Below are positions 48,634 to 63,603 of a DNA stretch of 64,000 nucleotides, piece by piece. The notes beneath the pieces are model-generated. The model worked only from the letters and a program-made list of their open reading frames with translations, had not been told where the DNA came from and searched no databases. Within the stretch, counting starts at the first letter, position 1. Every line of letters starts with the position of its first letter. Source of the stretch: Lantana camara (taxonomy: Eukaryota > Streptophyta > Magnoliopsida > Lamiales > Verbenaceae); contig CM074862.1 in assembly GCA_037501455.1 (NCBI GenBank), positions 82,638,001 through 82,702,000 on the forward strand. Reading direction: 5' to 3'. The position numbers and the translations under genes are program-made.

Positions 48634-49592
48634 CTGATTTTAGGGAATAGATTGAACAAGTCGAGTGTTAGTACAGAAGAAGCATGAAATCAAGTAGAGA
48701 ATAGGAAAGTTCACCTTTAATTAGTTATGTATGTACATTTTCTCAACTTCATAAAAAATTAATTTAAATTAATTATGTATGTGCAATTTTCTAATTCTAT
48801 TTTGATAAAATTAGAAAAGTGCACATACATTTAGAAAAGTGCACGAATGTATGTGTAATTTTCTAATTTTTCTATTTTGATAAAATTAGAAAAGTGCACA
48901 TACATTTTGAAAAATGCACGAATGTATGTGCAATTTTCTAATTTTATCAAAATAGAAAAGTGCACCTATATAATTACATCCAGCGGCCATCCTCGATTAG
49001 CTGCAAAGGTAAAATAAGTATCACCTAAGAAGAGAGTATGATTTCTGTTTATATTTTCATATCATGATTGGTTTGTTTGAGTCTTCAATTTTGGTTTTCT
49101 TAATCAATCCATCCTAAATTTTTGATATTCAATTCAACTTAGTTAATTATTTTTATGTTTTTACAATAAACAAATTAATAACACTTATCCCTTTTAATAT
49201 ATGAAAAACTAAATAAAAAAAGGGTCAGTAATATGAATTGATAAATGCGATTTAAGATAACCGACCCTGTAAGACTTAATGAATACTTCAATTTCCTTAA
49301 CTTATATTAAATATTTCTCCACCTATGGACACTAGTAGGGCCAAGAGTCTAAAAAAGACAACATACACGTACACACATAAAATACAAGAAATGCCACGTA
49401 TATTTCTGACACAAATATAACGACCTATACCCGATTATTAAACTTTAGAATTATTAGGTATTCGAAATAAATGATTTGCATTCATTTAAAATAATTTGAT
49501 AAAGATATATAACTTTTAAATATTTTAGTTATTTATGATACAAACCTGTGACCCAGTCGCACCCCAAAAAAAGTAAAAATAAAAATGCAAGA

Positions 49593-50165
49593 TCAATGAA
49601 AAAACCTTAGTTTCTTGGTCGGGGACGTGTACATCGAGCCGGGTTCGTGATGATAGCCGTTGGAGTTACGCGACGGAAAAGCAATTCTTCTATTCTTATA
49701 AGCGACTACGGTTACTTGCAAAAATCCGATAAACAAGCTGTTGCGAGTATCATGTTTGACGTACAAAGAAGAAACAAAATAAAAAAAAAAAAACATGAGA
49801 GCAGAAAAGTACATGAAGATTAATGAAACTCCGAGCCCCACTTCCCATCCCATTTGCTCATGAATATATGGGCTTTTCATTAGAGCTATCATTGCAGAAA
49901 GTGACAAGAAAGCATAATACCAGCAAAAGTTGCTTTCAAGTATTCTATCATTATTAATGTTCTCTCTGTTGTCCAATTGGTCTGCTCCAAATGCTAACGA
50001 GCACGGTCTTATAAGGCCCGAGCCAACGGACAAAACACCAAGTAAAGAAAACAAGAGTGTGGTATGTGCCTGCGAAGGATGCTCACAATGTTGTGTGAGC
50101 TGATGATGATATGGAGGAGGTCTTGTTTTTGGTAACATAGCAGTTAGCCAAAGGGGGACCATTCC
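49593..50165 (-). pseudogene. NPF exon copy 12 (block B), frame intact across the exon
   Basis: The exon itself is 49606-50165 (560 bp), one codon longer than copies 7 and 8 in the phenylalanine run; open for 189 codons including the read-through into the intron. This is the only complete block B exon in the window with an unbroken frame. Confidence 0.85.
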
Positions 50166-51143
50166 CTGATTTTAGGGAATAGATTGAACAAGTCGAGTGT
50201 TAGTACAGAAGAAGCATGAAATCAAGTAGAGAATAGAAAAGTTCACCTTTAATTAGTTATGTATGTACATTTTTTCAACTTCATAAAAAATTAATTTAAA
50301 TTAATTATGTATGTGCAATTTTCTAATTCTATTTTGATAAAATTAGAAAAGTGCAAATACATTTAGAAAAGTGCACGAATGCATGTGCAATTTTCTAATT
50401 TTTCTATTTTGATAAAATTAGAAAAGTGCACGAATGTATGTGCAATTTTCTAATTTTATCAAAATAGAAAAGTGCAACTATATAATTACATCCAGCGGCC
50501 ATCGTCGATTAGCTGCAAAGGTAAAATAAGTATCACCTAAGAAGAGAGTACGATTTCTGTTTATATTTTCATATCATGATTGGTTTGTTTGAGTCTTCAA
50601 TTTTGGTTTTCTTAATCAATCCATCCTGAATTTTTGATATTCAATTCAACTTAGTTAATTATTTTTATGTTTTTACAATAAACAAATTAATAACACTTAT
50701 CCCTTTTAATATATGAAAAACTAAATAAAAAAAGGGTCAGTAATATGAATTGATAAATGCGACTTAAGATAACCGACGCTGTAAGACTTATTGAATACTT
50801 CAATTTCTTTAACTTATTTTAAATATTTCTCCACCTATGGACACTAGTAGGGCCAAGAGTCTAAAAGAGACGACATACACGTACACACATAAAATACAAG
50901 AAATGCCACGTATCTTAAAGAGATAAAGAAATGCCAAGTATATTTCTTACACAAATATAACGACCCATACCCGATTATTAAACTTAGAATTATTAGGTAT
51001 TCGCAATAAATGATTTGCATTCATTTAAAATAATTATATAAAGATTTACAACTTTTGGATAATTTAGTTATTTATCATACAAACCTGTGACCCACTTGCA
51101 CCCCAAAAAAATAAAAATAAAAACGCAAGATCAATGAAAAAAC

Positions 51144-51701
51144 CTTAGTTTGTTGGTCGGGGACGTGTACATCGAGCTGGGTTCGTGATGATAACCGTTG
51201 GAGTTACGTGACGGAAAAGCAATTCTTCTATTCTTATAAGCGACTACGGTTACTTGCAAAAATCCGATAAACAAGTTGTTGCGAGTATCATGTTTGATGT
51301 ACAAAGAAGAAACAAAATTAAAAAAAAAACATGAGAGCAGAAAAGTACATGAAGATTAATGAAACTCCGAGCCCCACTTCCCATCCCATCTGCTCTTGAA
51401 TATATGGGATTTTCATTAGAGCTATCATTGCAGAAAGTGACAAGAAAGCATAATACCAGCTAAAGTTGCTTTCAAGTAATCTGTCATTATTAATGTTCTC
51501 TCTGTTGTCCAATTGGTCTGCTCCAAATGCTAACGAGCACGGCCTTATAAGGCCCGAGCCAACGGACAATAAACTAAGTAAGGAAAACAAGAGTGTGGTT
51601 TGTGCCTGCGAAGGATGCTCACAATGTTGTGTGAGCTGATGATGATATGGAGGAGGTCTTGTTTTTGGTAACATAGCAGTTAGCCAAAGGGGGACCATTC
51701 C
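51144..51701 (-). pseudogene. NPF exon copy 13 (block B)
   Basis: 558 bp, one base more than the intact copies; open for 126 codons, then lost at the A/T run (SALMFFF). Confidence 0.85.
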
Positions 51702-51849
51702 CTGATTTTAGGGAATAGATTGAACAAGTCGAGTCTTAGTACAGAAGAAGCATGAAATCAAGTAGACAATAGAAAAGTTCACCTTTAATTAGTTATGTAT
51801 GTACATTTTTTTAACTTCATAAAAAATTAATTTAAATTAATTATGTATG

Positions 51850-52040
51850 TGCAATTTTCTAATTCTATTTTGATAAAATTAGAAAAGTGCACATACATTT
51901 AGAAAAGTGCAGGAATGCATGTGCAATTTTCTAATTTTTCTATTTTGATCAAATTAGAAAAGTGCACATACATATAGAAAAGTGCACGAATGTATGTGCA
52001 ATTTTTTAATTTTATCAAAATAGAAAAGTGCGCCTATATA
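51850..52040. repeat. Intronic inverted-repeat modules (representative unit)
   Basis: ATGTGCAATTTTCTAAT...ATTAGAAAAGTGCACAT is an imperfect inverted repeat of about 23 bp per arm around TCTATTTTGAT. It is present twice in tandem here, followed by a third half in the opposite arrangement. Every array unit has this region (for example 11610, 13080, 14540, 53400, 62745); block A units generally have fewer modules. It could fold into a long hairpin. Confidence 0.8.
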
Positions 52041-52701
52041 ATTACATCCAGCGGCCATCCTCGATTAGCTGCAAAGGTAAAATAAGTGTCACCTAAGAAG
52101 AGAGTACGATTTCTGTTTATATTTTCATATCATGATTGGTTTGTTTGAGTCTTCAATTTTGGTTTTCTTAATCAATCCATCCTGAATTTTTGATATTCAA
52201 TTCAACTTAGTTAATTATTTTTATGTTTTTACAATAAACAAATTAATAACACTTATCCTTTTTAATATATGAAAAACTAAATAAAAAAAGGGTCAGTAAT
52301 ATGAATTGATAAATGCGACTTAAGATAACCGACGCTGTAAGACTTAATGAATACTTCAATTTCTTTAACTTATTTTAAATATTTCTCCACCTATGGACAC
52401 TAGTAGGGCCAAGAGTCTAAAAAAGACAACATACACGTACACACATAAAATACAAGAAATGCCACGTATCTTAAGGAGATAAAGAAATGCCACGTATATT
52501 TCTGACACAAATATAACGACCCATACCCGATTATTAAACTTTAGAATTATTAGGTATTCGAAATAAATGATTGGCATTCATTTAAAATAATTAGATAAAG
52601 ATATATAACTTTTAAATATTTTAGTTATTTATGATACAAACCTGTGACCCAGTCGCACCCCAAAAAAAGTAAAAATAAAAATGCAAGATCAATGAAAAAA
52701 C

Positions 52702-53260
52702 CTTAGTTTGTTGGTCGGGGACGTGTACATCGAGCCGGGTTCGTGATGATAGCCGTTGGAGTTACGTGACGGAAAAGCAATTCTTCTATTCTTATAAGCG
52801 ACTACGGTTACTTGCAAAAATCCGATAAACAAGCTGTTGCGAGTATCATGTTTGATGTACAAAGAAGAAACAAAATAAAAAAAAAAAACATGAGAGCAGA
52901 AAAGTACATGAAGATTAATGAAACTCCGAGCCCCACTTCCCATCCCATTTGCTCATGAATATATGGGATTTTCATTAGAGCTATCATTGCAGAAAGTGAC
53001 AAGAAAGCATAATACCAGCTAAAGTTGCTTTCAAGTAATCTGTCATTATTAATGTTCTCTCTGTTGTCCAATTGGTCTGCTCCAAATGCTAACGAGCACG
53101 GTCTTATAAGGCCCGAGCCAACGGACAATAAACCAAGTAAGGAAAACAAGAGCGTGGTATGTGCCTGCGAAGGATGCTCACAATGTTGTGTGAGCTGATG
53201 ATGATATGGAGGAGGTCTTGTTTTTGGTAACATAGCAGTTAGCCAAAGGGGGACCATTCC
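52702..53260 (-). pseudogene. NPF exon copy 14 (block B)
   Basis: 559 bp, two bases over. Two overlapping frames (149 and 84 codons) together cover the exon, joined only by the homopolymer slip; no nonsense codon otherwise. Confidence 0.85.
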
Positions 53261-54259
53261 CTGATTTTAGGGAATAGATTGAACGAGTCGAGTGTTAGTA
53301 CAGAAGAAGCATGAAATCAAGTAGAGAATAGAAAAATTCACCGTTAATTAGTTATGTATGTACATTTTTTCAACTTCATAAAAAATTAATTTAAATTAAT
53401 TATGTATGTGCAATTTTCTAATTCTATTTTGATAAAATTAGAAAAGTGCACATACATTTAGAAAAGTGCACGAATGCATGTGCAATTTTCTAATTTTTCT
53501 ATTTTGATAAAATTAGAAAAGTGCACATACATTTAGAAAAGTGCACGAATGTATGTGCAATTTTCTAATTTTATCAAAATAGAAAAGTGCACCTATATAA
53601 TTACATCCAGCGGCCATCCTCGATTAGCTGCAAAGGTAAAATAAGTATCACCTAAGAAGAGAGTACGATTTCTGTTTATATTTTCATATCATGATTGGTT
53701 TGTTTGAGTCTTCAATTTTGGTTTTCTTAATCAATCCATCCTCAATTTTTGATATTCAATTCAACTTAGTTAATTATTTTTATGTTTTTACAATAAACAA
53801 ATTAATAACACTTATCCCTTTTAATATATGAAAAACTAAATAAAAAAAGGGTCAGTAATATGAATTGATAAATGCGACTTAAGATAACCGACGCTGTAAG
53901 ACTTAATGAATACTTCAATTTCTTTAACTTATTTTAAATATTTCTCCACCTATGGACACCAGTAGGGCCAAGAGTCTAAAAGAGACGACATACATGTACA
54001 CACATAAAATACAAGAAATGCCACGTATCTTAAAGAGATAAAGAAATGCCACGTATATTTCTAACACAAATATAACGACCCATACCCGATTATTAAACTT
54101 TAGAATTATTAGGTACTCGCAATAAATGATTTGCATTCATTTAAAATAATTATATAAAGATATATAACTTTTAAATAATTTAGTTATTTATCATACAAAC
54201 CTGTGACCCACTTGCACCCCAAAAAAATAAAAATAAAAATGCAAGATCAATGAAAAAAC

Positions 54260-54818
54260 CTTAGTTTGTTGGTCGGGGACGTGTACATCGAGTTGGGTTC
54301 GTGATGATAACCGTTGGAGTTACGTGACGGAAAAGCAATTCTTCTATTCTTATAAGCGACTACAGTTACTTGCAAAAATCCGATAAACAAGTTGTTGCGA
54401 GTATCATGTTTGATGTACAAAGAAGAAACAAAATAAAAAAAAAAAACATGAGAGCAGAAAAGTACATGAAGATTAATGAAACTCCGAGCCCCACTTCCCA
54501 TCCCATCTGCTCATGAATATATGGGATTTTCATTAGAGCTATCATTACAGTAAGTGACAAAAAAGTATAATACCAGCTAATGTTGCTTTCAAGTAATCTG
54601 TCATTATTAAAGTTCTCTCTGTTGTCCAATTGGTCTGCTCCAAATGCTAACGAGCACGGTCTTATAAGGCCCGAGCCAACGGACAATAAACCAAGTAAGG
54701 AAAACAAGAGTGTGGTTTGTGTCTGCGAAGGATGCTCACAATGTTGTGTGAGCTAATGATGATATGGAGGAGGTCTTGTTTTTGGTAACATAGCAGTTAG
54801 CCAAAGGGGGACGATTCC
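54260..54818 (-). pseudogene. NPF exon copy 15 (block B)
   Basis: 559 bp. The first methionine codon is changed (ATG to ATC), a TAG interrupts the YHHQLTQH segment, and the homopolymer is two bases over. Confidence 0.85.
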
Positions 54819-55818
54819 CTGATTTTAGGGAATAGATTGAACAAGTCGAGTGTTAGTACAGAAGAAGCATGAAATCAAGTAGAGAATAGAAAAGTTCACC
54901 TTTAATTAGTTATGTATGTACATTTTTTCAACTTCATAAAAAATTAATTTAAATTAATTATGTATGTGCAATTTTCTAATTCTATTTTGATAATCTTAGA
55001 AAAGTGCACATACATTTAGAAAAGTGCACGAATGCATGTGCAATTTTCTATTTTTTCTATTTTGATAAAATTAGAAAAGTGCACATACATTTAGAAAAGT
55101 GCACGAATGTATGTGCAATTTTCTAATTTTATCAAAATAGAAAAGTGCACCTATATAATTACATCCAGTGGCCATCCTCGATTATCTGCAAAGGTAAAAT
55201 AAGTATCACCTAAGAAGAGAGTACGATTTCTGTTTATAATTTCATATCATGATTGGTTTGTTTGAGTCTTCAATTTTGGTTTTCTTAATCAATCCATCCT
55301 GAGTTTTTGATATTCAATTCAACTTAGTTAATTAATTTTATGTTTTTACAATAAACAAATTAATAACACTTATCCCTTTTAATATATGAAAAACTAAATA
55401 AAAAAAGGGTCAGTAATATGAATTGATAAATGCGACTTAAGATAAACGACCCCGTAAGACTTAATGAATACTTCAATTTCTTTAACTTATTTTAAATGTT
55501 TCTCCACCTATGGACACTAGTAGGGCCAAGAGTCTAAAAAAGACAACATACACGTACACACATAAAATACAAGAAATGCCACGTATCTTAAGGAGATAAA
55601 GAAATGCCACGTATATTTCTGACACAAATATAACGACCCATACCCGATTATTAAACTTTAGAATTATTAGGAATTCGAAATAAATGATTGGCATTCATTT
55701 AAAATAATTAGATAAAGATATATAACTTTTAAATATTTTAGTTATTTATGATACAAACCTGTGACCCAGTCGCACCCCAAAAAAAGTAAAAATAGAAATG
55801 CAAGATCAATGAGAAAAC

Positions 55819-56376
55819 CTTAGTTTGTTGGTCGAGGACGTGTACATCGAGCCGGGTTCGTGATGATAGCCGTTGAAGTTACGTGATGGAAAAGCAATTC
55901 TTCTATTCTTATAAGCGACTACGGTTACTTGCAAAAATCCGATAAACAAGCTGTTGCGAGTATCATGTTTGATGTACAAAGAAGAAACAAAATAAAAAAA
56001 AAAACATGAGAGCAGAAAAGTACATGAAGATTAATGAAACTCCGAGCCCCACTTCCCATCCCATCTGCTCTTGAATATATGGGATTTTCATTAGAGCTAT
56101 CATTGCAGAAAGTGACAAGAAAGCATAATAACAGCTAAAGTTGCTTTCAAGTATTCTGTCATTATTAATGTTCTCTCTGTTGTCCAATTGGTCTGCTCCA
56201 AATGCTAACGAGCACGGCCTTATAAAGCCCGAGCCAACGGACAATAAACCAAGTAAGGAAAACAAGAGTGTGGTTTGTGCCTGCGAAGGATGCTTACAAT
56301 GTTGTGTGAGCTGATGATGATATGAAGGAGGTCTTGTTTTTGGTAACATAGCAGTTAGCCAAAGGGGGACCATTCC
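55819..56376 (-). pseudogene. NPF exon copy 16 (block B)
   Basis: 558 bp; open for 136 codons from MVPLWLTAMLPK, then out of frame after the phenylalanine run. Confidence 0.85.
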
Positions 56377-57375
56377 CTGATTTTAGGGAATAGATTGAAC
56401 AAGTCGAGTGTTAGTACAGAAGAAGCATGAAATCAAGTAAATAATAGAAAAGTTCACCTTTAATTAGTTATGTATGTACATTTTTTCAACTTCATAAAAA
56501 ATTACTTTAAATTAATTATGTATGTGCAATTTTCTAATTCTATTTTGATAAAATTAGAAAAGTGCACATACATTTAGAAAAGTGCACGAATGTATGTGCA
56601 ATTTTCTAATTTTTCTATTTTGATAAAATAAGAAAAGTGCACATACATTTAGAAAATTGCACGAATGTATGTGCAATTTTCTATTTTTATCAAAATAGAA
56701 AAGTGCACCTATGTAATTACATCCAGCGGCCATCCTCGATTAGCTGCAAAGGTAAAATAAGTATCACCTAAGAAGAGAGTACGATTTCTGTTTATATTTT
56801 CATATCATGATTGGTTTGTTTGAGTCTTCAATTTTGGTTTTCTTAATCAATCCATCCTGAATTTTTGATATTCAATTCAACGTAGTTAATTATTTTTATG
56901 TTTTTACAATAAACAAATTAATAACAATTATCCCTTTTAATATATGAAAAACTAAATAAAAAAAGGGTCAGTAATATGAATTGATAAATGCGACTTAAAT
57001 AACCGACCCTGTAAGACTTAATGAATACTTCAATTTCTTTAACTTATTTTAAATATTTCTCCACCTATGGACACTAGTAGGGCCAAGAGTCTAAAAAAGA
57101 CAACATACACGTACACACATAAAATACAAGAAATGCCACGTATCTTAAGGAGATAAAGAAATGCCACGTATATTTCTGACACAAATATAACGACCCATAC
57201 CCGATTTTTAAACTTTAGAATTATTAGGTATTCGAAATAAATGATTGGCATTCATTTAAAATAATTAGATAAAGATATATAACTTTTAAATATTTTTGTT
57301 ATTTGTGATACAAACCTGTGACCCAGTTGCACCCCAGAAAAAGTAAAAATAAAAATGCAGGATCAATGAAAAAAC

Positions 57376-57933
57376 CTTAGTTTGTTGGTCGGGGACGTGT
57401 ACATCGAGCCGGGTTCGTGATGATAGCCGTTGGAGTTACGTGACGGAAAAGCAATTCTTCTATTCTTATAAGCGACTACGGTTACTTGCAAAAATCCGAT
57501 AAACAAGCTGTTGCGAGTATCATGTTTGATGTACAAAGAAGAAACAAAATAAAAAAAAAAACATGAGAGCAGAAAAGTACATGAAGATTAATGAAACTCC
57601 GAGCCCCACTTCCCATCCCATCTGCTCTTGAATATATGGGATTTTCATTAGAGCTATCATTGCAGAAAGTGACAAGAAAGCATAATACCAGCTAAAGTTG
57701 CTTTCAAGTATTCTGTCATTATTAATGTTCTCTCTGTTGTCCAATTGGTCTGCTCCAAATGCTAACGAGCACGGCCTTATAAAGCCCGAGCCAACGGACA
57801 ATAAACCAAGTAAGGAAAACAAGAGTGTGGTTTGTGCCTGCGAAGGATGCTTACAATGTTGTGTGAGCTGATGATGATATGGAGGAGGACTTGTTTTTGG
57901 TAACATAACAGTTAGCCAAAGGGGGACCATTCC
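57376..57933 (-). pseudogene. NPF exon copy 17 (block B)
   Basis: 558 bp; the same +1 state and 136-codon frame as copy 16, its neighbour, with which it shares the CKHPSQ and GFIRPC variants. Confidence 0.85.
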
Positions 57934-58921
57934 CTGATTTTAGGGAATAGATTGAACAAGTCGAGTGTTAGTACAGAAGAAGCATGAAATCAAGTACATA
58001 ATAGAAAAGTTCACCTTTAATTAGTTATGTATGTACATTTTTTCAACTTCATAAAAAATTACTTTAAATTAATTATGTATGTGCAATTTTCTAATTCTAT
58101 TTTGATAAAATTAGAAAAGTGCACATACATTTAGAAAAGTGCACGAATGTATGTGCAATTTTCTAATTTTTCTATTTTGATAAAATTAGAAAAGTGCACA
58201 TACATTTAGAAAATTGCACGAATGTATGTGCAATTTTCTATTTTTATCAAAATAGAAAAGTGCACCTATATAATTACATCCAGCGGCCATCCTCGATTAG
58301 CTGCAAAGGTAAAAAAGTATCACCTAAGAAGAGAGTACGATTTCTGTTTAAATTTTCATATCATGATTGGTTTGTTTGAGTCTTCAATTTTGGTTTTCTT
58401 AATCAATCCATCCTGAATTTTTGATATTCAATTCAACGTAGTTAATTATTTTTATGTTTTTACAATAAACAAATTAATAACACTTATCCCTTTTAATATA
58501 TGCAAAACTAAATACAGTAATATGAATTGATAAATGCGACTTAAATAACCGACCATGTAAGACTTAATGAATACTTCAATTTCTTTAACTTATTTTAAAT
58601 ATTTCTCCACCTATGGACACTAGTAGGGCCAAGAGTCTAAAAAAGACAACATACACGTACACACATAAAATACAAGAAATGCCACGTATCTTAAGGAGAT
58701 AAAGAAATGCCACGTATATTTCTGACACAAATATAACGACCCATACCCGATTATTAAACTTTAGAATTATTAGGTATTCGAAATAAATTATTGGCATTCA
58801 TTTAAAATAATTAGATAAAGATATATAACTTTTAAATATTTTAGTTATTTATGATACAAACCTGTGACCCAGTCGCACCCCAGAAAAAGTAAAAATAAAA
58901 ACGCAGGATCAATGAAAAAAC

Positions 58922-59480
58922 CTTAGTTTATTGGTCGGGGACGTGTACATCGAGCCGGGTTCGTGATGATAGCCGTTGGAGTTACGTGACGGAAAAGCAA
59001 TTCTTCTATTCTTATAAGCGACTACGGTTACTTGCAAAAATCCGATAAACAAGCTGTTGCGAGTATCATGTTTGATGTACAAAGAAGAAACAAAATAAAA
59101 AAAAAAAACACGAGAGCAGAAAAGTACATGAAGATTAATGAAACTCCGAGCCCCACTTCCCATCCCATCTGCTCTTGAATATATGGGATTTTCATTAGAG
59201 CTATCATTGCCGAAAGTGACAAGAAAGCATAATACCAGCTAAAGTTGCTTTCAAGTAATCTGTCATTATTAATGTTCTCTCTGTTGTCCAATTGGTCTGC
59301 TCCAAATGCTAACGAGCACAGCCTCATAAGGCCCGAGCCAACGGACAATAAACCAAGTAAGGAAAACAAGAGCGTGGTTTGTGCCTGCGAAGGATGCTCA
59401 CAATGTTGTGTGAGCTGATGATGATATGGAGGAGGTCTTGTTTTTGGTAACATAGCAGTTAGCCAAAGGGGGACCATTCC
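58922..59480 (-). pseudogene. NPF exon copy 18 (block B)
   Basis: 559 bp; frames of 149 and 84 codons split at the homopolymer; GLMRLCS instead of GLIRPCS. Confidence 0.85.
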
Positions 59481-60480
59481 CTGATTTTAGGGAATAGATT
59501 GAACAAGTCGAGTGTTAGTATAGAAGAAGCATGAAATGAAGTAGATAATAGAAAAGTTCACCTTTAATTAGTTATGTATGTACATTTTTTCAACTTCATA
59601 AAAAATTAATTTAAATTAATTATCTATGTGCAATTTTCTAATTCTATTTTGATAAAATTAGAAATGTGCACATACATTTAGAAAAGTGCATGAATGTATG
59701 TCCAATTTTCTAATTTTTCTATTTTGATAAAATTAGAAAAGTGCACATACATTTAGAAAATTGCACGAATGTACGTGCAATTTTCTAATTTTATCAAAAT
59801 AGAAAAGTGCGCCTATATAATTACATCCAGCGGCCATCCTCGATTAGCTGCAAAGGTAAAATAAGTATCACCTAAGAAGAGAGTACGATTTCTGTTTATA
59901 TTTTCATATCATGATTGGTTTGTTTGAGTCTTCAATTTTGGTTTTCTTAATCAATCCATCCTGAATTTTTGATATTCAATTCAACTTAGTTAATTATTTT
60001 TATGTTTTTACAACAAACAAATTAATAACACTTATCCCTTTTAATATATGAAAAACTAAATAAAAAAAGGGTCAGTAATATGAATTGATAAATGCGACTT
60101 AAGATAACCGACCCTGTAAGACTTAATGAATACTTCAATTTCTTTAACTTATTTTAAATATTTCTCCACCTATGGACACTAGTAGGGCCAAGAGTCTAAA
60201 AAAGACAACATACACGTACACACATAAAATACAAGAAATGCCACGTATCTTAAGGAGATAAAGAAATGCCACATATATTTCTGACACAAATATAATGACC
60301 CATACCCGATTATTAAACTTTAGAATTATTAGGTATTCGAAATAAATGATTGGCATTCATTTAAAATAATTAGATAAAGATATATAACTTTTAAATATTT
60401 TAGTTATTTATGATACAAACCTGTGACCCAGTCGCACCCCAAAAAAAGTAAAAATAAAAATGCAAGATCAATGAAAAAAC

Positions 60481-61042
60481 CTTAGTTTGTTGGTCGGGGA
60501 CGTGTACATCAGGCCGGGTTCGTGATGATTGCCGTTGGAGTTACGTGACGGAAAAGCAATTCTTCTATTCTTATAAGCGACTACGGTTAATTGCAAAAAT
60601 CCGATAAACAAGCCGTTGCGAGTTTCATGTTTGATGTACAAAGAAGAAACAAAAAAAAAAAAAAAAAAAACATGAGAGCAGAAAAGTACATGAAGATTAA
60701 TGAAACTCCGAGCCCCACTTCCCATCCCATCTGCTCTTGAATATATGGGATTTTCATTAGAGCTATCATTGCAGAAAGTGACAAGAAAGCATAATACCAG
60801 CAAAAGTTGCTTTCAAGTATTCTGTCATTATTAATGTTCTCTCTGTTGTCCAATTGGTCTGCTCCAAATGCTAACGAGCACGGCCTTATAAAGCCCGAGC
60901 CAACGGACAATAAACCAAGTAAGGAAAACAAGAGTGTGGTTTGTGCCTGCGAAGGATGCTCACAATGTTGTGTGAGCTGATGATGATATGGAGGAGGTCT
61001 TGTTTTTGGTAACATAGCAGTTAGCCAAAGGGGGACCATTCC
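60481..61042 (-). pseudogene. NPF exon copy 19 (block B)
   Basis: 562 bp, with the longest A run in block B (about 20 bases near 60651-60670); frames of 150 and 111 codons overlap there. Confidence 0.85.
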
Positions 61043-62042
61043 CTGATTTTAGGGAATAGATTGAACAAGTCGAGTGTTAGTATAGAAGAAGCATGAAATG
61101 AAGTAGATAATAGAAAAGTTCACCTTTAATTAGTTATGTATGTACATTTTTTCAACTTCATAAAAAATTAATTTAAATTAATTATCTATGTGCAATTTTC
61201 TAATTCTATTTTGATAAAATTAGAAAAGTGCACATACATTTAGAAAAGTGCATGAATGTATGTCCAATTTTCTAATTTTTCTATTTTGATAAAATTAGAA
61301 AAGTGCACATACATTTAGAAAATTGCACGAATGTACGTGCAATTTTCTAATTTTATCAAAATAGAAAAGTGCGCCTATATAATTACATCCAGCGGCCATC
61401 CTCGATTAGCTGCAAAGGTAAAATAAGTATCACCTAAGAAGAGAGTACGATTTCTGTTTATATTTTCATATCATGATTGGTTTGTTTGAGTCTTCAATTT
61501 TGGTTTTCTTAATCAATCCATCCTGAATTTTTGATATTCAATTCAACTTAGTTAATTATTTTTATGTTTTTACAATAAACAAATTAATAACACTTATCCC
61601 TTTTAATATATGAAAAACTAAATAAAAAAAGGGTCAGTAATATGAATTGATAAATGCGACTTAAGATAACAGACCCTGTAAGACTTAATGAATACTTCAA
61701 TTTCTTTAACTTATTTTAAATATTTCTCCACCTATGGACACTAGTAGGGCCAAGAGTCTAAAAAAGACAACATACACGTACACACATAAAATACAAGAAA
61801 TGCCACGTATCTTAAGGAGATAAAGAAATGCCACGTATATTTCTGACACAAATATAACGACCCATACCCGATTATTAAACTTTAGAATTATTAGGTATTC
61901 GAAATAAATGATTGGCATTCATTTAAAATAATTAGATAAAGATATATAACTTTTAAATATTTTAGTTATTTATGATACAAACCTGTGACCCAGTCGCACC
62001 CCAAAAAAAGTAAAAATAAAAATGCAAGATCAATGAAAAAAC

Positions 62043-62603
62043 CTTAGTTTGTTGGTCGGGGACGTGTACATCAGGCCGGGTTCGTGATGATTGCCGTTGG
62101 AGTTACGTGACGGAAAAGCAATTCTTCTATTCTTATAAGCGACTACGGTTAATTGCAAAAATCCGATAAACAAGCCGTTGCGAGTTTCATGTTTGATGTA
62201 CAAAGAAGAAACAAAATAAAAAAAAAAAAAACATGAGAGCAGAAAAGTACATGAAGATTAATGAAACTCCGAGCCCCACTTCCCATCCCATCTGCTCTTG
62301 AATATATGGGATTTTCATTAGAGCTATCATTGCAGAAAGTGACAAGAAAGCATAATACCAGCAAAAGTTGCTTTCAAGTATTCTGTCATTATTAATGTTC
62401 TCTCTGTTGTCCAATTGGTCTGCTCCAAATGCTAACGAGCACGGCCTTATAAAGCCCGAGCCAACGGACAATAAACCAAGTAAGGAAAACAAGAATGTGG
62501 TTTGTGCCTGCGAAGGATGCTCACAATGTTGTGTGAGCTGATGATGATATGGAGGAGGTCTTGTTTTTGGTAACATAGCAGTTAGCCAAAGGGGGACCAT
62601 TCC
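62043..62603 (-). pseudogene. NPF exon copy 20 (block B)
   Basis: 561 bp; frame of 137 codons lost at the homopolymer. Shares several private substitutions with copy 19. Confidence 0.85.
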
Positions 62604-63603
62604 CTGATTTTAGGGAATAGATTGAACAAGTCGAGTGTTAGTACAGAAGAAGCATGAAATCAAGTACATAATAGAAAAGTTCACCTTTAATTAGTTATGT
62701 ATGTACATTTTTTCAACTTCATAAAAAATTAATTTAAATTAATTATGTATGTGCAATTTTCTAATTCTATTTTGATAAAATTAGAAAAGTGCACATACAT
62801 TTAGAAAAGTGCACGAATGTATGTGCAATTTTCTAATTTTTCTATTTTGATAAAATTAGAAAAGTGCACATACATTTAGAAAATTGCACGAATGTACGTG
62901 TAATTTTCTAATTTTATCAAAATAGAAAAGTGCACCTATATAATTACATCCAGCGGCCATCCTCGATTAGCTGCAAAGGTAAAATAAGTATCACCTAAGA
63001 AGAGAGTACGATTTCTGTTTATATTTTCATATCATGATTGGTTTGTTTGAGTCTTCAATTTTGGTTTTCTTAATCAATCCATCCTGAATTTTTCATATTC
63101 AATTCAACTTAGTTAATTATTTTTATGTTTTTACAATAAACAAATTATTAACACTTATCCCTTTTAATATATGAAAAACTAAATAAAAAAAGGGTCAGTA
63201 ATATGAATTGATAAATGCGACTTAAGATAACCGACCCTGTAAGACTTAATGAATACTTCAATTTCTTTAACTTATTTTAAATATTTCTCCACCTATGGAC
63301 ACTAGTAGGGCCAAGAGTCTAAAAAAGACAACATACACGAACACACATAAAATACAAGAAATGCCACGTATCTTGAGGAGATAAAGAAATGCCACGTATA
63401 TTTCTGACACAAATATAACGACCCATACCCGATTATTAAACTTTAGAATTATTAGGTAATCGAAATAAATGATTGGCATTCATTTAAAATAATTAGATAA
63501 AGATATATAACTTTTAAATATTTTAGTTATTTATGATACAAACCTGTGACCCAATCGCACCCCAAAAAAAGTAAAAATAAAAATGCAAGATCAATGAAAA
63601 AAC

